A stretch of 64,000 nt of DNA. Source: Eubacteriaceae bacterium UBA6119 (GTDB lineage Bacteria; Bacillota; Clostridia; Eubacteriales; UBA1433). The stretch's first letter is position 1, and each line of letters starts with the position of its first letter. This document shows positions 42,081 through 50,626 of the stretch, piece after piece. Below the pieces are notes generated by a model. The model searched no databases and was not told the DNA's origin. It saw only the letters and a list, made by a program, of their open reading frames with translations. The DNA lies in NCBI GenBank assembly GCA_002423395.1, contig DIVZ01000005.1, positions 1-64,000 on the forward strand, read 5' to 3'. The position numbers and the translations under genes are program-made.

Positions 42081-42108
42081 ATTATACAAAATATAATTTG
42101 CCTTGTAA
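42081..42108 (-). promoter_or_regulatory. Promoter of the acyltransferase / CapA-SGNH pair
   Basis: On the minus strand TTACAA (42108-42103) and TATAAT (42086-42081) are separated by 16 bp, about 55 bp before the acyltransferase ATG. Confidence 0.55.
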
Positions 42109-42173
42109 ATAAATACATTTACCATTGCTGTATATTGACATTCAAAATTAATCATTGCTTTCGTTTAGACAAA

Positions 42174-42282
42174 TTAGTTAACGTTACTGCTTTATAAGGG
42201 ACTTTTAAAAATAACAGAGAGTAAATATAAAAGTAATTAAGAGAAATAAGGCTGCTCAAGGGCAGTCTTTTGTTTTATTTTT
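42174..42282. repeat. Direct repeat copy B: decayed aldolase 3-prime remnant plus terminator
   Basis: TTAGTTAACG, a 7-bp insertion, then TTTATAAGGGACTT, TTAAAAATAACAGAGA and GTAAATATAAAAGTAATT mirror the end of the aldolase gene and its terminator at 39327-39428. The reading frame in this copy is broken by indels and early stops, so it is a pseudogene fragment. It marks the right edge of the segment holding the two envelope genes. Confidence 0.8.
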
Positions 42283-42286
42283 TATT
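42250..42286. terminator. Terminator in repeat copy B
   Basis: GGCTGC-TCAAGG-GCAGTC followed by TTTTGTTTTATTTTTT; one G-T pair in a 6-bp stem. It faces the minus-strand DUF7674-like gene, whose stop is inside the T tract, and may also serve transcripts from the left. Confidence 0.55.
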
Positions 42287-42688
42287 TGGACATCCAACGT
42301 AATCTGTTTTACCAAGCCAAAAGTCATCTAGTTTGTTCCACCAATCAACAGATACAGGTTTCAAGAATTTTATAAAATCTTCGGGGTTTAAATCATTATT
42401 TGAAGCAACATTTTGTATTGCTTCCAAAAATCCAATTGTTGCGGCTTCCTTTACATAATCATCACCTTGAATATGTAACAATTCTATGACATTAAATATA
42501 TTTTTAAATTCTTTAATCTCACCTTTTTTATATAACTCTACAATATGACATGCAAAATCACCAGCATCTAAATATAAAAGCTGTTCTTCGCCATTGCTAT
42601 AGTTGAATTTACTGTGCTCAATCCATCGCACGTTATATGACGGACAAGCTTCTAATATTAATTTCATTACATCATTTTTGTTGATCAT
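42275..42688 (-). CDS. Small protein resembling the DUF7674 family
   Basis: 137-residue acidic soluble protein. The second half (HIQGDDYVKEAATIGFLEAIQN, then VSVDWWNKLDDFWLG) resembles the DUF7674 pattern of a helical domain ending in W..L..FW. The family has no proven function; relatives occur near polymorphic-toxin immunity genes, but no toxin is seen here. The ATG at 42688 has AAGGGA about 12 nt upstream. It lies 57 nt downstream of yifB on the same strand and may be read from it. Its terminal codons overlap the terminator region of repeat copy B. Confidence 0.6.
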   Translation of the reverse strand: MINKNDVMKLILEACPSYNVRWIEHSKFNYSNGEEQLLYLDAGDFACHIVELYKKGEIKEFKNIFNVIELLHIQGDDYVKEAATIGFLEAIQNVASNNDLNPEDFIKFLKPVSVDWWNKLDDFWLGKTDYVGCPNKK

Positions 42689-42745
42689 AATATTTTTTAT
42701 CCCTTAGTAAATGGTTATTTTTAACTACACTACCTCCCTTAACTA

Positions 42746-44275
42746 CTACAACCAATACTTCCTATCCAAACTCCTATACTGCACCGCCTCCGCAATATGC
42801 GGAGTTTTTATTTCCTCACTGGCGTCAAGATCAGCAATTGTGCGCGCAAGCTTAAGTATCCTGTGATACGCCCTGCTGCTTAAGTTAAGGGAAGTAAAAG
42901 CTTTTTTCATTAATTTTTCTTCCGCCTCGCCAAGCCTGCAGTAACGCTCTATCTGCCTTGGGTTTAACGCTGAATTAAATAACGTGTCAGTACCTTTATA
43001 ACGCTCGAGCTGTATTGTTCGCGCGGCATTCACCCGCTTTTTTATGCTCTCGCTGCTTTCGCTTTTTGCTCTGTCTTTCAGCTTGTCGTAACTTGTGGAA
43101 GGCACTTCAATATGTATGTCAATTCTGTCAAGCAGCGGACCTGAAATTTTTCCGAGGTACCGCTTAATCTCATTGGAAGTGCAGTGGCATTTATTCGACT
43201 CATCCCCGTAATAGCCGCACGGACACGGGTTCATACTCGCAAGCAGCATAAAAGAAGACGGATACGTGATAGTTGCGGTTACCCTTGATATTGTTACTAT
43301 CTTATCCTCGATTGGCTGACGCAAAGATTCAAGCGACGTTTTCTGAAATTCGGGAAGCTCGTCCAAAAATAATACGCCTAAATGCGCTAACGATACTTCT
43401 CCGGGGCGAGGAATTCTTCCGCCGCCCGTAAGAGAAATATCGCTAATAGTATGATGGGGTGAACGGTATGGTCTTGAAGTTATAAGCGGGGTTTCGCGTC
43501 TTAGCAATCCCGCAATGCTGTATATTTTAGTTACTTCCAACGATTCATTTTTAGTCATGTCAGGAAGGATTGACGGAAAACATCTGGCAAGCATAGTTTT
43601 TCCGCTTCCCGGAGGACCTATCATTAGCATGTTATGCGCGCCCGCGGCGGCGACTTCCAACGCTCTTTTCGCGTTTTCCTGACCTTTAACATCTGAATAA
43701 TCTATGTTGAATTTACTTTCGGAAGCCTCATTAACTGACGGAGGCAGCGGCGGGATGACAATTTGCGAGCTAACATATTTGCACAACTCTGCCAAATCTT
43801 TAACGGCTATTATGTCAATGTCTTCAATCAGACACGCTTCATGCCTGTTTTCATACGGAACTATAACGCGCGTGATTTTATGCTTTTTTGCTTCTATTAT
43901 CATAGGCAGAGTGCCGTCAACGCCTCGTATCGAGCCGTCAAGCGCAAGCTCGCCGAATATTAAAGTATTTTCCAAATCTATTTTGGGATTTACCTGAGAA
44001 GATGATAGTAAAATGCCTAAAGCTATAGGCACGTCATATAGAGTGCCTTCTTTTTTTATGTTGCCCGGAGCAAGGTTAACAGTGATGCGCTTGGCAGGCA
44101 GCATAAAGCCGCTGTTTTTAAGAGCTGACGCAATTCGGTCTTTTGATTCTTTGACGCTTGCGTCAGGCAGACCTACTGTTATGAAAGTGGGCATGCCTTT
44201 TACAATATCGGTCTCAATATGTAACAAAAAACCGTCTACTCCTATTAAAGTGCAGCTTTTTATGTTTGACAGCAT
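42746..44275 (-). CDS. YifB/ComM family Mg-chelatase-like AAA+ ATPase
   Basis: 509 residues from the ATG at 44275; a GTG at 44284 lies inside its AGAGGTGA Shine-Dalgarno. An N-terminal ChlI-like domain is followed by the AAA+ module with Walker A GPPGSGKT, Walker B VLFLDELPEF and a C-terminal ChlI_C domain; a four-Cys cluster CPCGYYGDESNKCHC is present. ComM homologues are hexameric helicases promoting branch migration during natural transformation. It is divergent from dprA, another transformation protein. Confidence 0.92.
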   Translation of the reverse strand: MLSNIKSCTLIGVDGFLLHIETDIVKGMPTFITVGLPDASVKESKDRIASALKNSGFMLPAKRITVNLAPGNIKKEGTLYDVPIALGILLSSSQVNPKIDLENTLIFGELALDGSIRGVDGTLPMIIEAKKHKITRVIVPYENRHEACLIEDIDIIAVKDLAELCKYVSSQIVIPPLPPSVNEASESKFNIDYSDVKGQENAKRALEVAAAGAHNMLMIGPPGSGKTMLARCFPSILPDMTKNESLEVTKIYSIAGLLRRETPLITSRPYRSPHHTISDISLTGGGRIPRPGEVSLAHLGVLFLDELPEFQKTSLESLRQPIEDKIVTISRVTATITYPSSFMLLASMNPCPCGYYGDESNKCHCTSNEIKRYLGKISGPLLDRIDIHIEVPSTSYDKLKDRAKSESSESIKKRVNAARTIQLERYKGTDTLFNSALNPRQIERYCRLGEAEEKLMKKAFTSLNLSSRAYHRILKLARTIADLDASEEIKTPHIAEAVQYRSLDRKYWL

Positions 44276-44345
44276 TTCTATCACCTCTTATAATTAACAA
44301 TATATACCACCAGTTATTTAATTTCAAGTAATATTTAAATAAAAT

Positions 44346-44359
44346 CAAACATAAGTTCG
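44346..44359. promoter_or_regulatory. Weak SOS-box-like sequence before dprA
   Basis: CAAACATAAGTTCG matches 12 of 14 positions of the Gram-positive LexA box CGAACRNRYGTTCG. It lies 20 nt before the dprA ATG in the divergent yifB-dprA spacer. The dyad is imperfect, so this is only a hint. Confidence 0.22.
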
Positions 44360-44378
44360 AATAAGGAGTTATAATATT

Positions 44379-45476
44379 ATGAATTACGACGTTTATTGGC
44401 TATGGTTAAAAGGAATTGAAAAGTTATCTCCGTTAAAAATTAATAAGCTGCTTACGAAATTTAACGATGCGTATGAGATTTACAACGCAAATTATAATGA
44501 TTTGCTTGACGGCGAATTAATTGATAAAACAATTGCGGACAACATATATAATAACAAAGATTTAGAGAAAGCCGAAAAAGAACTGGAACTTCTTAATAAA
44601 AATAATACATCAATTGTAACTCCGCAAAGCGTGTCATATACATCCAATCTGAAAAATATTTACAACAGCCCTATAATAATGTATAAAAGAGGCTGGTATG
44701 AACTGTCTGATGATGATGTGTATGTAGCGATAATAGGCTCAAGAAAAGCTACACAATACGGCATACGTACTGCCGGGAAACTTAGTTATGAGCTTGCAAA
44801 AAGAGGAATTGTAATAGTAAGCGGACTTGCGTACGGCATAGATGCCGCCGCCCATAAAGGAGCGCTTGACGCGGGCGGTAAAACAGTTGCTGTGCTTGGG
44901 TGCGGAATTGACGTGATATATCCTAAATCAAATGAGGCTTTATATAAAGAAATATTAAAAAGCGGATGCGTATTAAGCGAGTATGGTCTTGGCATGGAGG
45001 CTGCGCCTTATATGTTTCCTACAAGAAACAGGATAATAAGCGGATTGTCTTCGGGCTGTGTTATAGTGGAAGCAGCAGAAAAAAGCGGCGCGCTTATAAC
45101 GGCGAAGCTCGCGCTTGAGCAAAACAGAGAAGTGTTTGCAGTTCCGGGAAACATAACAAGCCCCGAAAGCTTCGGCGCTAATGAACTTATAAAGAGGTCG
45201 GCTGCAAAACTTGTTACTTCATATGAGGATATTCTTATAGAAATTGTCCCGTCATACAATAAAAAAGAAAATATTGTTAAAGAAGAAAAAACAGAAGCGA
45301 CGTTAATGAGCGAGGAAGAAAATAAATTATATAAAATAATTTTAAAGGGAATAAACACAATTGACGAGATAGCGGTAAGCGCCCAAATGAGCACTTCTAA
45401 TGTATCTTCTATACTTACAATGATGGAAATAAACGGAATAGTTTACAAAGACAAAGGTAAATTTTGTATTTTATGA
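44379..45476 (+). CDS. dprA: DNA-processing protein A (DprA/Smf)
   Basis: 365-residue RecA loader for incoming single-stranded DNA in transformation. An N-terminal SAM-like region is followed by the Rossmann-like core with IIGSRKATQYG, SGLAYGIDAAAHKGAL and FPTRNRIISGLSSGCVIVEAAEKSGALITA, and a C-terminal winged-helix domain (about 305-365). AAGGAG precedes the ATG. With ComEC and YifB/ComM in the window, remnants of or a full DNA-uptake route are possible; pseudopilus genes are not seen here. Confidence 0.95.
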   Translation: MNYDVYWLWLKGIEKLSPLKINKLLTKFNDAYEIYNANYNDLLDGELIDKTIADNIYNNKDLEKAEKELELLNKNNTSIVTPQSVSYTSNLKNIYNSPIIMYKRGWYELSDDDVYVAIIGSRKATQYGIRTAGKLSYELAKRGIVIVSGLAYGIDAAAHKGALDAGGKTVAVLGCGIDVIYPKSNEALYKEILKSGCVLSEYGLGMEAAPYMFPTRNRIISGLSSGCVIVEAAEKSGALITAKLALEQNREVFAVPGNITSPESFGANELIKRSAAKLVTSYEDILIEIVPSYNKKENIVKEEKTEATLMSEEENKLYKIILKGINTIDEIAVSAQMSTSNVSSILTMMEINGIVYKDKGKFCIL

Positions 45477-45504
45477 TTGAAATTAAATTTTCCTTTGCTA
45501 TAAT
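45477..45504 (+). promoter_or_regulatory. Promoter of topA
   Basis: TTGAAA at 45477-45482 and TATAAT at 45499-45504, 16-bp spacer, beginning at the dprA stop and about 48 bp before the topA ATG. Confidence 0.65.
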
Positions 45505-45552
45505 TAACATTCATTGATAGATAAATTAAAATTAAACACTAATCGGAGAAAT

Positions 45553-47619
45553 ATGAAAACTTTAGTTATTGTGGAATCGCCGGCGAAAGCCAAAACAATC
45601 AAAAAATATCTGCCGGAAAATTGCACTGTGGAAGCTTCTATGGGGCACGTTATCGACTTGCCCAAAGAACAGATGGGTGTTGATATAGAAAATAATTTTA
45701 AACCCAGGTATATACCCCTAAGCGATAAAAAAGAAATATTAAAAAAACTGAAAGAAACGGCGCAGAAAAGCGAAAAGGTAGTGCTCGCAACTGACCCCGA
45801 CAGAGAAGGAGAGGCCATAAGCTGGCACATCGCAAATTATCTGGGGCTTGACATAAATGATAACGACAGAGTTGAGTTTCATGAAATAACAAAAAACGCA
45901 GTAGCCAAAGCATTTGAAAATAAAAGAAAAATTAACATGAACTTAGTTAATTCTCAGCAGGCAAGGAGAATACTTGACAGGCTTGTAGGATATAAGCTAA
46001 GTCCTTTTTTATGGAATAAAATAAAAAAAGGGCTGAGCGCAGGCAGAGTCCAGTCTGTAGCGACGAGAATTATCGTAGACAGAGAGGAAGAAATAAATAA
46101 TTTTATACCGCAGGAATACTGGCTGATTGCTGCAATATTAAAAAAAACTGATGATAATAAAAGCTTTGAAGCTAAATTTTATGGTATTGATAATAAAAAG
46201 AAGGAAATTTCAAGTAAAGAAGAAGCAGACGATATTTTAAGCAGGATTAAAGGTCATGACTTTATTGTCGACGACATTAAGCAGGGCACAAAACAGCGCA
46301 ATGCTCCGTTTGCCTTTACTACCAGCACGCTTCAGCAGGAAGCAAATAAAAAACTAGGTTTTACGACAAAAAAAACCATGATGATCGCTCAACAGCTTTA
46401 TGAAGGAATAGATATAAATGATAAAGGATATACGGGGCTGATTACATACCTGCGTACGGATTCTGTAAGAATATCGGAAGAAGCAAAAGACGAATGTCTT
46501 AAATACATTTGCGATACTTACGGTAAAGAATACGCAATGTATGCAAGAAAAGCCGCCGCAAAAAAAGCTAATGTTCAGGACGCTCATGAAGCGATAAGAC
46601 CGACATCCGTGCTGCTTTCGCCGCAAAGTATAGAGGATTCGTTAAATAAAGACCAGCTGAAATTATATGAGTTAATTTACAAACGTTTTCTGGCTTCCAA
46701 TATGAAACCGGCTGTATATGACGTATTGACAGTAAATATTTTATGCAACGATGTTACTTTTAGAGCAACTGGTTCTGTTATAACTTTTGAAGGTTATTTA
46801 AAAGCATACAACAATAAAACGGAAGAGGACGAGGACAACTTGCTTCCGTCTCTTTCAAAAAATGAATATCTTAATCTTGTTGAATTAAAAAATGAGCAGA
46901 AATTCACAACGCCTCCGCCGCGATATAACGAAGCTTCTTTAGTTAAGGTTCTTGAAGAAAAAGGAATAGGTCGTCCCAGCACATACGCTACAACTATCGG
47001 CACTATTCAAAACAGAGGGTATGTATCTCTGGAAGACAAGAAATTTTTCCCGACAGACCTGGGCGTGCTAGTAACCAATTTGATGAAAGAAAACTTTACG
47101 GATATAATTGATTATGATTTTACAGCGCAAATGGAGAGCAATCTTGATAAAATAGCCGAAGGCGATGAAGAATGGATAAAAGTTATACGCACTTTTTATG
47201 ATAGTTTTGAAAAAGAGTTATCTAAAGCTCAAAATATTGAAAAGATAAAAATCCCTGATGTTATCAGCGACATAAAATGCGATAAATGCGGAAGCAACAT
47301 GTTAATAAAAGAAGGCAGATACGGAAAATTCTTAGCATGCCAATCATTTCCCAATTGTAAAAACATTAAACCTCTGCTAGAGGAAATAAATGCACAATGC
47401 CCAAAATGCGGTGAGAGTTTAGTAAAGAAGAAAACAAAAAAAGGCAAAATCTTTTACGGGTGCTCAAAATATCCCGCTTGCGATTTTTCCACGTGGGATA
47501 TACCGACAAAGGAAGTATGCAAAACATGCGGCAGTTTAAAATTCAAAAAAAGCAGAACAAAGAACGCGCAGGCATATTGTTTAAAATGCGACAGCGAAAA
47601 TTTAGAACAAATAAAATAA
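45553..47619 (+). CDS. topA: DNA topoisomerase I
   Basis: 688-residue type IA topoisomerase relaxing negative supercoils. The TOPRIM domain begins LVIVESPAKAKTIKKYL and includes ATDPDREGEAISWH; the nucleophilic tyrosine is in GLITYLRTDS. The C-terminus has three zinc-ribbon modules (CDKCG..., CPKCG..., CKTCG...CLKC). The ATG at 45553 follows GGAGA and starts the conserved domain; upstream codons overlap the promoter. In B. subtilis trmFO and xerC(codV) lie between topA and hslV; here both are absent. Confidence 0.97.
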   Translation: MKTLVIVESPAKAKTIKKYLPENCTVEASMGHVIDLPKEQMGVDIENNFKPRYIPLSDKKEILKKLKETAQKSEKVVLATDPDREGEAISWHIANYLGLDINDNDRVEFHEITKNAVAKAFENKRKINMNLVNSQQARRILDRLVGYKLSPFLWNKIKKGLSAGRVQSVATRIIVDREEEINNFIPQEYWLIAAILKKTDDNKSFEAKFYGIDNKKKEISSKEEADDILSRIKGHDFIVDDIKQGTKQRNAPFAFTTSTLQQEANKKLGFTTKKTMMIAQQLYEGIDINDKGYTGLITYLRTDSVRISEEAKDECLKYICDTYGKEYAMYARKAAAKKANVQDAHEAIRPTSVLLSPQSIEDSLNKDQLKLYELIYKRFLASNMKPAVYDVLTVNILCNDVTFRATGSVITFEGYLKAYNNKTEEDEDNLLPSLSKNEYLNLVELKNEQKFTTPPPRYNEASLVKVLEEKGIGRPSTYATTIGTIQNRGYVSLEDKKFFPTDLGVLVTNLMKENFTDIIDYDFTAQMESNLDKIAEGDEEWIKVIRTFYDSFEKELSKAQNIEKIKIPDVISDIKCDKCGSNMLIKEGRYGKFLACQSFPNCKNIKPLLEEINAQCPKCGESLVKKKTKKGKIFYGCSKYPACDFSTWDIPTKEVCKTCGSLKFKKSRTKNAQAYCLKCDSENLEQIK

Positions 47620-47723
47620 AATTATTTAAAAATTCAGTATATTGTGATAAATTAATTAAATAAAGGAAATTTTTAATTAAACGGATATATATAATATTAG
47701 AATAATAAATTAGGGGGACAAAA

Positions 47724-48254
47724 ATGTTTCACGCAACGACAATTGTAGCCGTAAAAAAAGATAATAAATCGGCAATGGCCGGAGACGGTCAGGTAACCCT
47801 TGGAGAACATACCGTAATAAAACACGGAGCAGTAAAAGTAAGAAAAATATATAAAGATAAAGTATTGGTAGGATTTGCAGGTTCGGTAGCGGATGCGTTT
47901 GCGCTTTGTGATAAATTTGAATCAAAGCTTGAGCTTTATGCCGGCAATTTAAACAGAGCAGCCGTTGAGCTTGCAAGAGAATGGCGCACGGACAAAGCTT
48001 TAAGAAAATTGGAAGCGCTGCTTATAGCCATGGATGAAGAAAATATGCTTGTTATATCAGGTACTGGAGAAGTAATTGCTCCTGATGATGATGTTATTGC
48101 AATAGGCAGCGGCGGGATGTACGCAATGGCTGCCGCAAAAGCGCTTAAAAACCACTCTGATTTAAGCGCTGATCAGATTGCTTATGAAGCGATGAAAATT
48201 GCGTCTGAAATCTGCGTATACACAAACTCAAATATAAGAGTGGAAAAACTGTAA
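47724..48254 (+). CDS. hslV: ATP-dependent protease proteolytic subunit HslV (ClpQ)
   Basis: 176-residue proteasome-like peptidase that pairs with HslU. The N-terminus reads MFHATTIVAVKK: the catalytic threonine of the family (TTIVAV) follows a four-residue leader, similar to the B. subtilis ClpQ start. MAGDGQVTLG, VLVGFAGSVADAFAL and AIGSGGMYA are typical. AGGGGG precedes the ATG. Operon with hslU, 13 nt downstream, and codY. Confidence 0.95.
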   Translation: MFHATTIVAVKKDNKSAMAGDGQVTLGEHTVIKHGAVKVRKIYKDKVLVGFAGSVADAFALCDKFESKLELYAGNLNRAAVELAREWRTDKALRKLEALLIAMDEENMLVISGTGEVIAPDDDVIAIGSGGMYAMAAAKALKNHSDLSADQIAYEAMKIASEICVYTNSNIRVEKL

Positions 48255-48267
48255 TCGGAGGAAATAT

Positions 48268-49662
48268 ATGACTGAATTAACACCGAAAGAAATTGTAATT
48301 GAGTTAGATAAATATATTATAGGTCAGGAAGAAGCTAAAAAAGCTATGGCAATAGCTCTTCGCAACCGCTACAGAAGAAGCCTTTTGGCCGAGGAGCTGC
48401 AGGAAGAGATTACGCCTAAAAATATAATAATGATAGGCCCGACGGGTGTTGGCAAAACCGAGATCGCACGCAGACTGGCAAAATTGGTGCATGCTCCTTT
48501 TATTAAAGTGGAAGCCACAAAATTCACCGAAGTGGGCTATGTGGGCAGAGATGCTGAAAGCATGGTAAGAGATTTGGTTTATGCATCGATAAGGATGGCG
48601 AAACAAAGCAAATTTGATGAAGTAAAGTTAAAAGCGGAAGTGATGGCAACTGAAAAACTACTTGATTTGCTTGTGCCGTCAATGAAGAAAAAAGCAAAAA
48701 CGCAAACGCCTTTTGATATGATTTTTGGCGGCAATAACGAAGAAGAAGATGACGGCGAACAGAAACAGGAATTAAGCGAAGAAGTAAGATTAAAAAGATC
48801 CGAAATAGAATCAAAATTAAAAAACGGGCAACTGGAAGATGAAGTAATAGAAATACTTGTTGAAGACAATGCCAGCGCGCCAATAGGGGTAATAGGAGCA
48901 GGCATGGGCGATGATATGAACATCAACGACATGCTGGGAGGCATACTTCCCAAAAAGAAGAAAAAAAGAAGAGTAAGTGTAGCTGAAGCAAGAAAAATAT
49001 TACTTCAGCAGCAGGCTGATAAACTTATAGATATGGACGCGATAATTGAACAGGGCATTAGGGACGCGGAACAGAGCGGAATAATATTTTTGGATGAAAT
49101 AGATAAAATCGTAGGAAACCAAAATTTCAGAGGCGGAGCTGACGTTTCCAGAGAAGGAGTTCAAAGAGATATTCTTCCTATAGTTGAAGGCAGCACCGTA
49201 AACACAAAATACGGGCCGGTTAAGACCGACCATGTATTATTTGTAGCGGCCGGAGCGTTTCACATGAGCAAGCCTTCCGACTTGATACCGGAACTTCAGG
49301 GACGTTTTCCGATAAAGGTTCAGCTTCATAATCTGACGTATGAACATTTTAAAGCAATTCTTACACAGCCTCAAAATGCTGTTATAAAGCAGTATCAGCA
49401 GCTGCTTTCTACGGAAGGTATGCAATTGGTATTTGACGAGGACGCGCTTGAAGAAATTGCAAGAGTGGCCATATACCAAAATGAGAATAATGAAAACATT
49501 GGAGCAAGAAGGCTGCATACGGTAATGGAAAAGCTTCTTGAAGAAATTTCTTTTGATGTAGGCAAGTATTCAAATTCAACCGTAAAAATAGACAAAGAAT
49601 ATGTGAATAAGACATTTGACACAGAAAAATATCTGAAAAATCTGGAAAAATACATTATTTAG
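48268..49662 (+). CDS. hslU: ATP-dependent protease ATPase subunit HslU (ClpY)
   Basis: 464-residue AAA+ unfoldase feeding HslV. Walker A GPTGVGKTE and the pore-region GYVGRDAESMVRDL near the start; Walker B IIFLDEIDKI; an inserted acidic I-domain (about 130-250, rich in E/D and K); and the C-terminal sensor-2 GARRLHTVMEKLLEEISF. The C-terminal residues EKYII act in HslV docking in the family. GGAGG precedes the ATG. Confidence 0.96.
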   Translation: MTELTPKEIVIELDKYIIGQEEAKKAMAIALRNRYRRSLLAEELQEEITPKNIIMIGPTGVGKTEIARRLAKLVHAPFIKVEATKFTEVGYVGRDAESMVRDLVYASIRMAKQSKFDEVKLKAEVMATEKLLDLLVPSMKKKAKTQTPFDMIFGGNNEEEDDGEQKQELSEEVRLKRSEIESKLKNGQLEDEVIEILVEDNASAPIGVIGAGMGDDMNINDMLGGILPKKKKKRRVSVAEARKILLQQQADKLIDMDAIIEQGIRDAEQSGIIFLDEIDKIVGNQNFRGGADVSREGVQRDILPIVEGSTVNTKYGPVKTDHVLFVAAGAFHMSKPSDLIPELQGRFPIKVQLHNLTYEHFKAILTQPQNAVIKQYQQLLSTEGMQLVFDEDALEEIARVAIYQNENNENIGARRLHTVMEKLLEEISFDVGKYSNSTVKIDKEYVNKTFDTEKYLKNLEKYII

Positions 49663-49704
49663 GGGCTGATACAGTCTTCGGTCTTTAAATGAACAGGAGA
49701 AAAA

Positions 49705-50478
49705 ATGAACCTCTTAGAAAAAACGAGAAAATTAAACATGGCGCTTCAGTTATCCGGCAACGGAGTTCTTTCGTTTGAAGAGCTTTGTTCAATGCTGCGT
49801 GATATTTTAAAGTGCAATGTATATATATCTGATACCGAAGGCAGATTTTTAGGTTACGCGTGCCTGTCTGAAGAACAATGTGATATAAATATGAAGACAA
49901 TAGAGGATAAAAAGTTCCCCAAAGAATATAATGATTTTCTAATATCGCTAAAAGAATCAAAAGCTAACCAATATGAAGAAAACCCCGATTGCGCTTATAT
50001 GAATGTAAAATGCGTTATGAAAGAAAGATATGTTACTATTGTTCCCATAATTGGCGGCGCCAAACGTTTGGGATCAATGGTTCTTGCCAAAAATAAATTA
50101 AGTTTTACAGATGAAGACCTTGTATTAAGCGAATACAGCGCAACTATTGTCGCGATGGAACTTATGAGACTTGAAAACATTGCGACAACTGAAAAAGAAA
50201 CCAAGAACAATAATTTAAAACTTACAATATCAACGCTGTCATATACGGAAATACAGGCGGCTAAAAGCGTTTTTGAGAGTTTCGATCAGACAACATTTGA
50301 AGGCATGGTAATTGTAAGCAAAATAGCGAATGCGACCGGCATTACCCATTCGGTTATTGTTAATGCTTTGCGCAAACTGGAAAGTGGCGGAGTAATAGAG
50401 ACTCGCTCGCTTGGCATGAAAGGTACTTATATTAAGATAGTCAATAAAGAGATGATTGAGTTACTTAATAATTATTAA
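49705..50478 (+). CDS. codY: Global transcriptional regulator CodY
   Basis: 257-residue GTP- and branched-chain-amino-acid-responsive regulator of Bacillota. An N-terminal GAF domain (about 1-155) and a C-terminal winged helix with the near-invariant ITHSVIVNALRKLESGGVIETRSLGMKGTYIK. The conserved DNA helix suggests the standard box AATTTTCWGAAAATT is recognised; one 14/15 match exists in this window at 18436-18450. It follows hslU by 42 nt as in B. subtilis clpQ-clpY-codY. Confidence 0.97.
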   Translation: MNLLEKTRKLNMALQLSGNGVLSFEELCSMLRDILKCNVYISDTEGRFLGYACLSEEQCDINMKTIEDKKFPKEYNDFLISLKESKANQYEENPDCAYMNVKCVMKERYVTIVPIIGGAKRLGSMVLAKNKLSFTDEDLVLSEYSATIVAMELMRLENIATTEKETKNNNLKLTISTLSYTEIQAAKSVFESFDQTTFEGMVIVSKIANATGITHSVIVNALRKLESGGVIETRSLGMKGTYIKIVNKEMIELLNNY

Positions 50479-50485
50479 ATATTAT

Positions 50486-50514
50486 TTTACATTTTAAATA
50501 TAATATGATAATAT
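50486..50514 (+). promoter_or_regulatory. Promoter of the rpsB operon
   Basis: TTTACA at 50486-50491 and TAATAT at 50509-50514, 17-bp spacer, giving a ~105-nt leader before rpsB. Confidence 0.55.
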
Positions 50515-50534
50515 GTTACGGCTGATAAAAAACA

Positions 50535-50599
50535 CATTGCGCACAGGATTATCTCCTGCCATAGCGGTGCCGAAAGGTTAATATGGTATAGTCGCAGTG
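50535..50599 (+). ncRNA. Structured leader of rpsB (S2-leader-like)
   Basis: CATTGCG (50535-50541) can pair with CGCAGTG (50593-50599), enclosing the hairpin CAGGA-TTATC-TCCTG (50544-50558). The closed structure lies just upstream of the Shine-Dalgarno GAGGAGG. It sits where Gram-positive S2 leaders occur and may mediate S2 feedback. Family membership was not tested with a covariance model. Confidence 0.5.
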
Positions 50600-50626
50600 G
50601 AAGAAAAAACCGAGGAGGAAAAAATT

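Noticed and set aside
39452..42282. Whole CapA/acyltransferase segment as an active mobile element
   Set aside because: No integrase, transposase, terminal inverted repeats or short target duplication was seen; only the long imperfect gene-end repeat. Reported as a rearrangement scar instead.
48524..48953. Overlapping minus-strand open frames of ~120 codons across hslU
   Set aside because: Low-complexity Leu/Ser-rich or Phe-rich translations antisense to hslU; no start signals.
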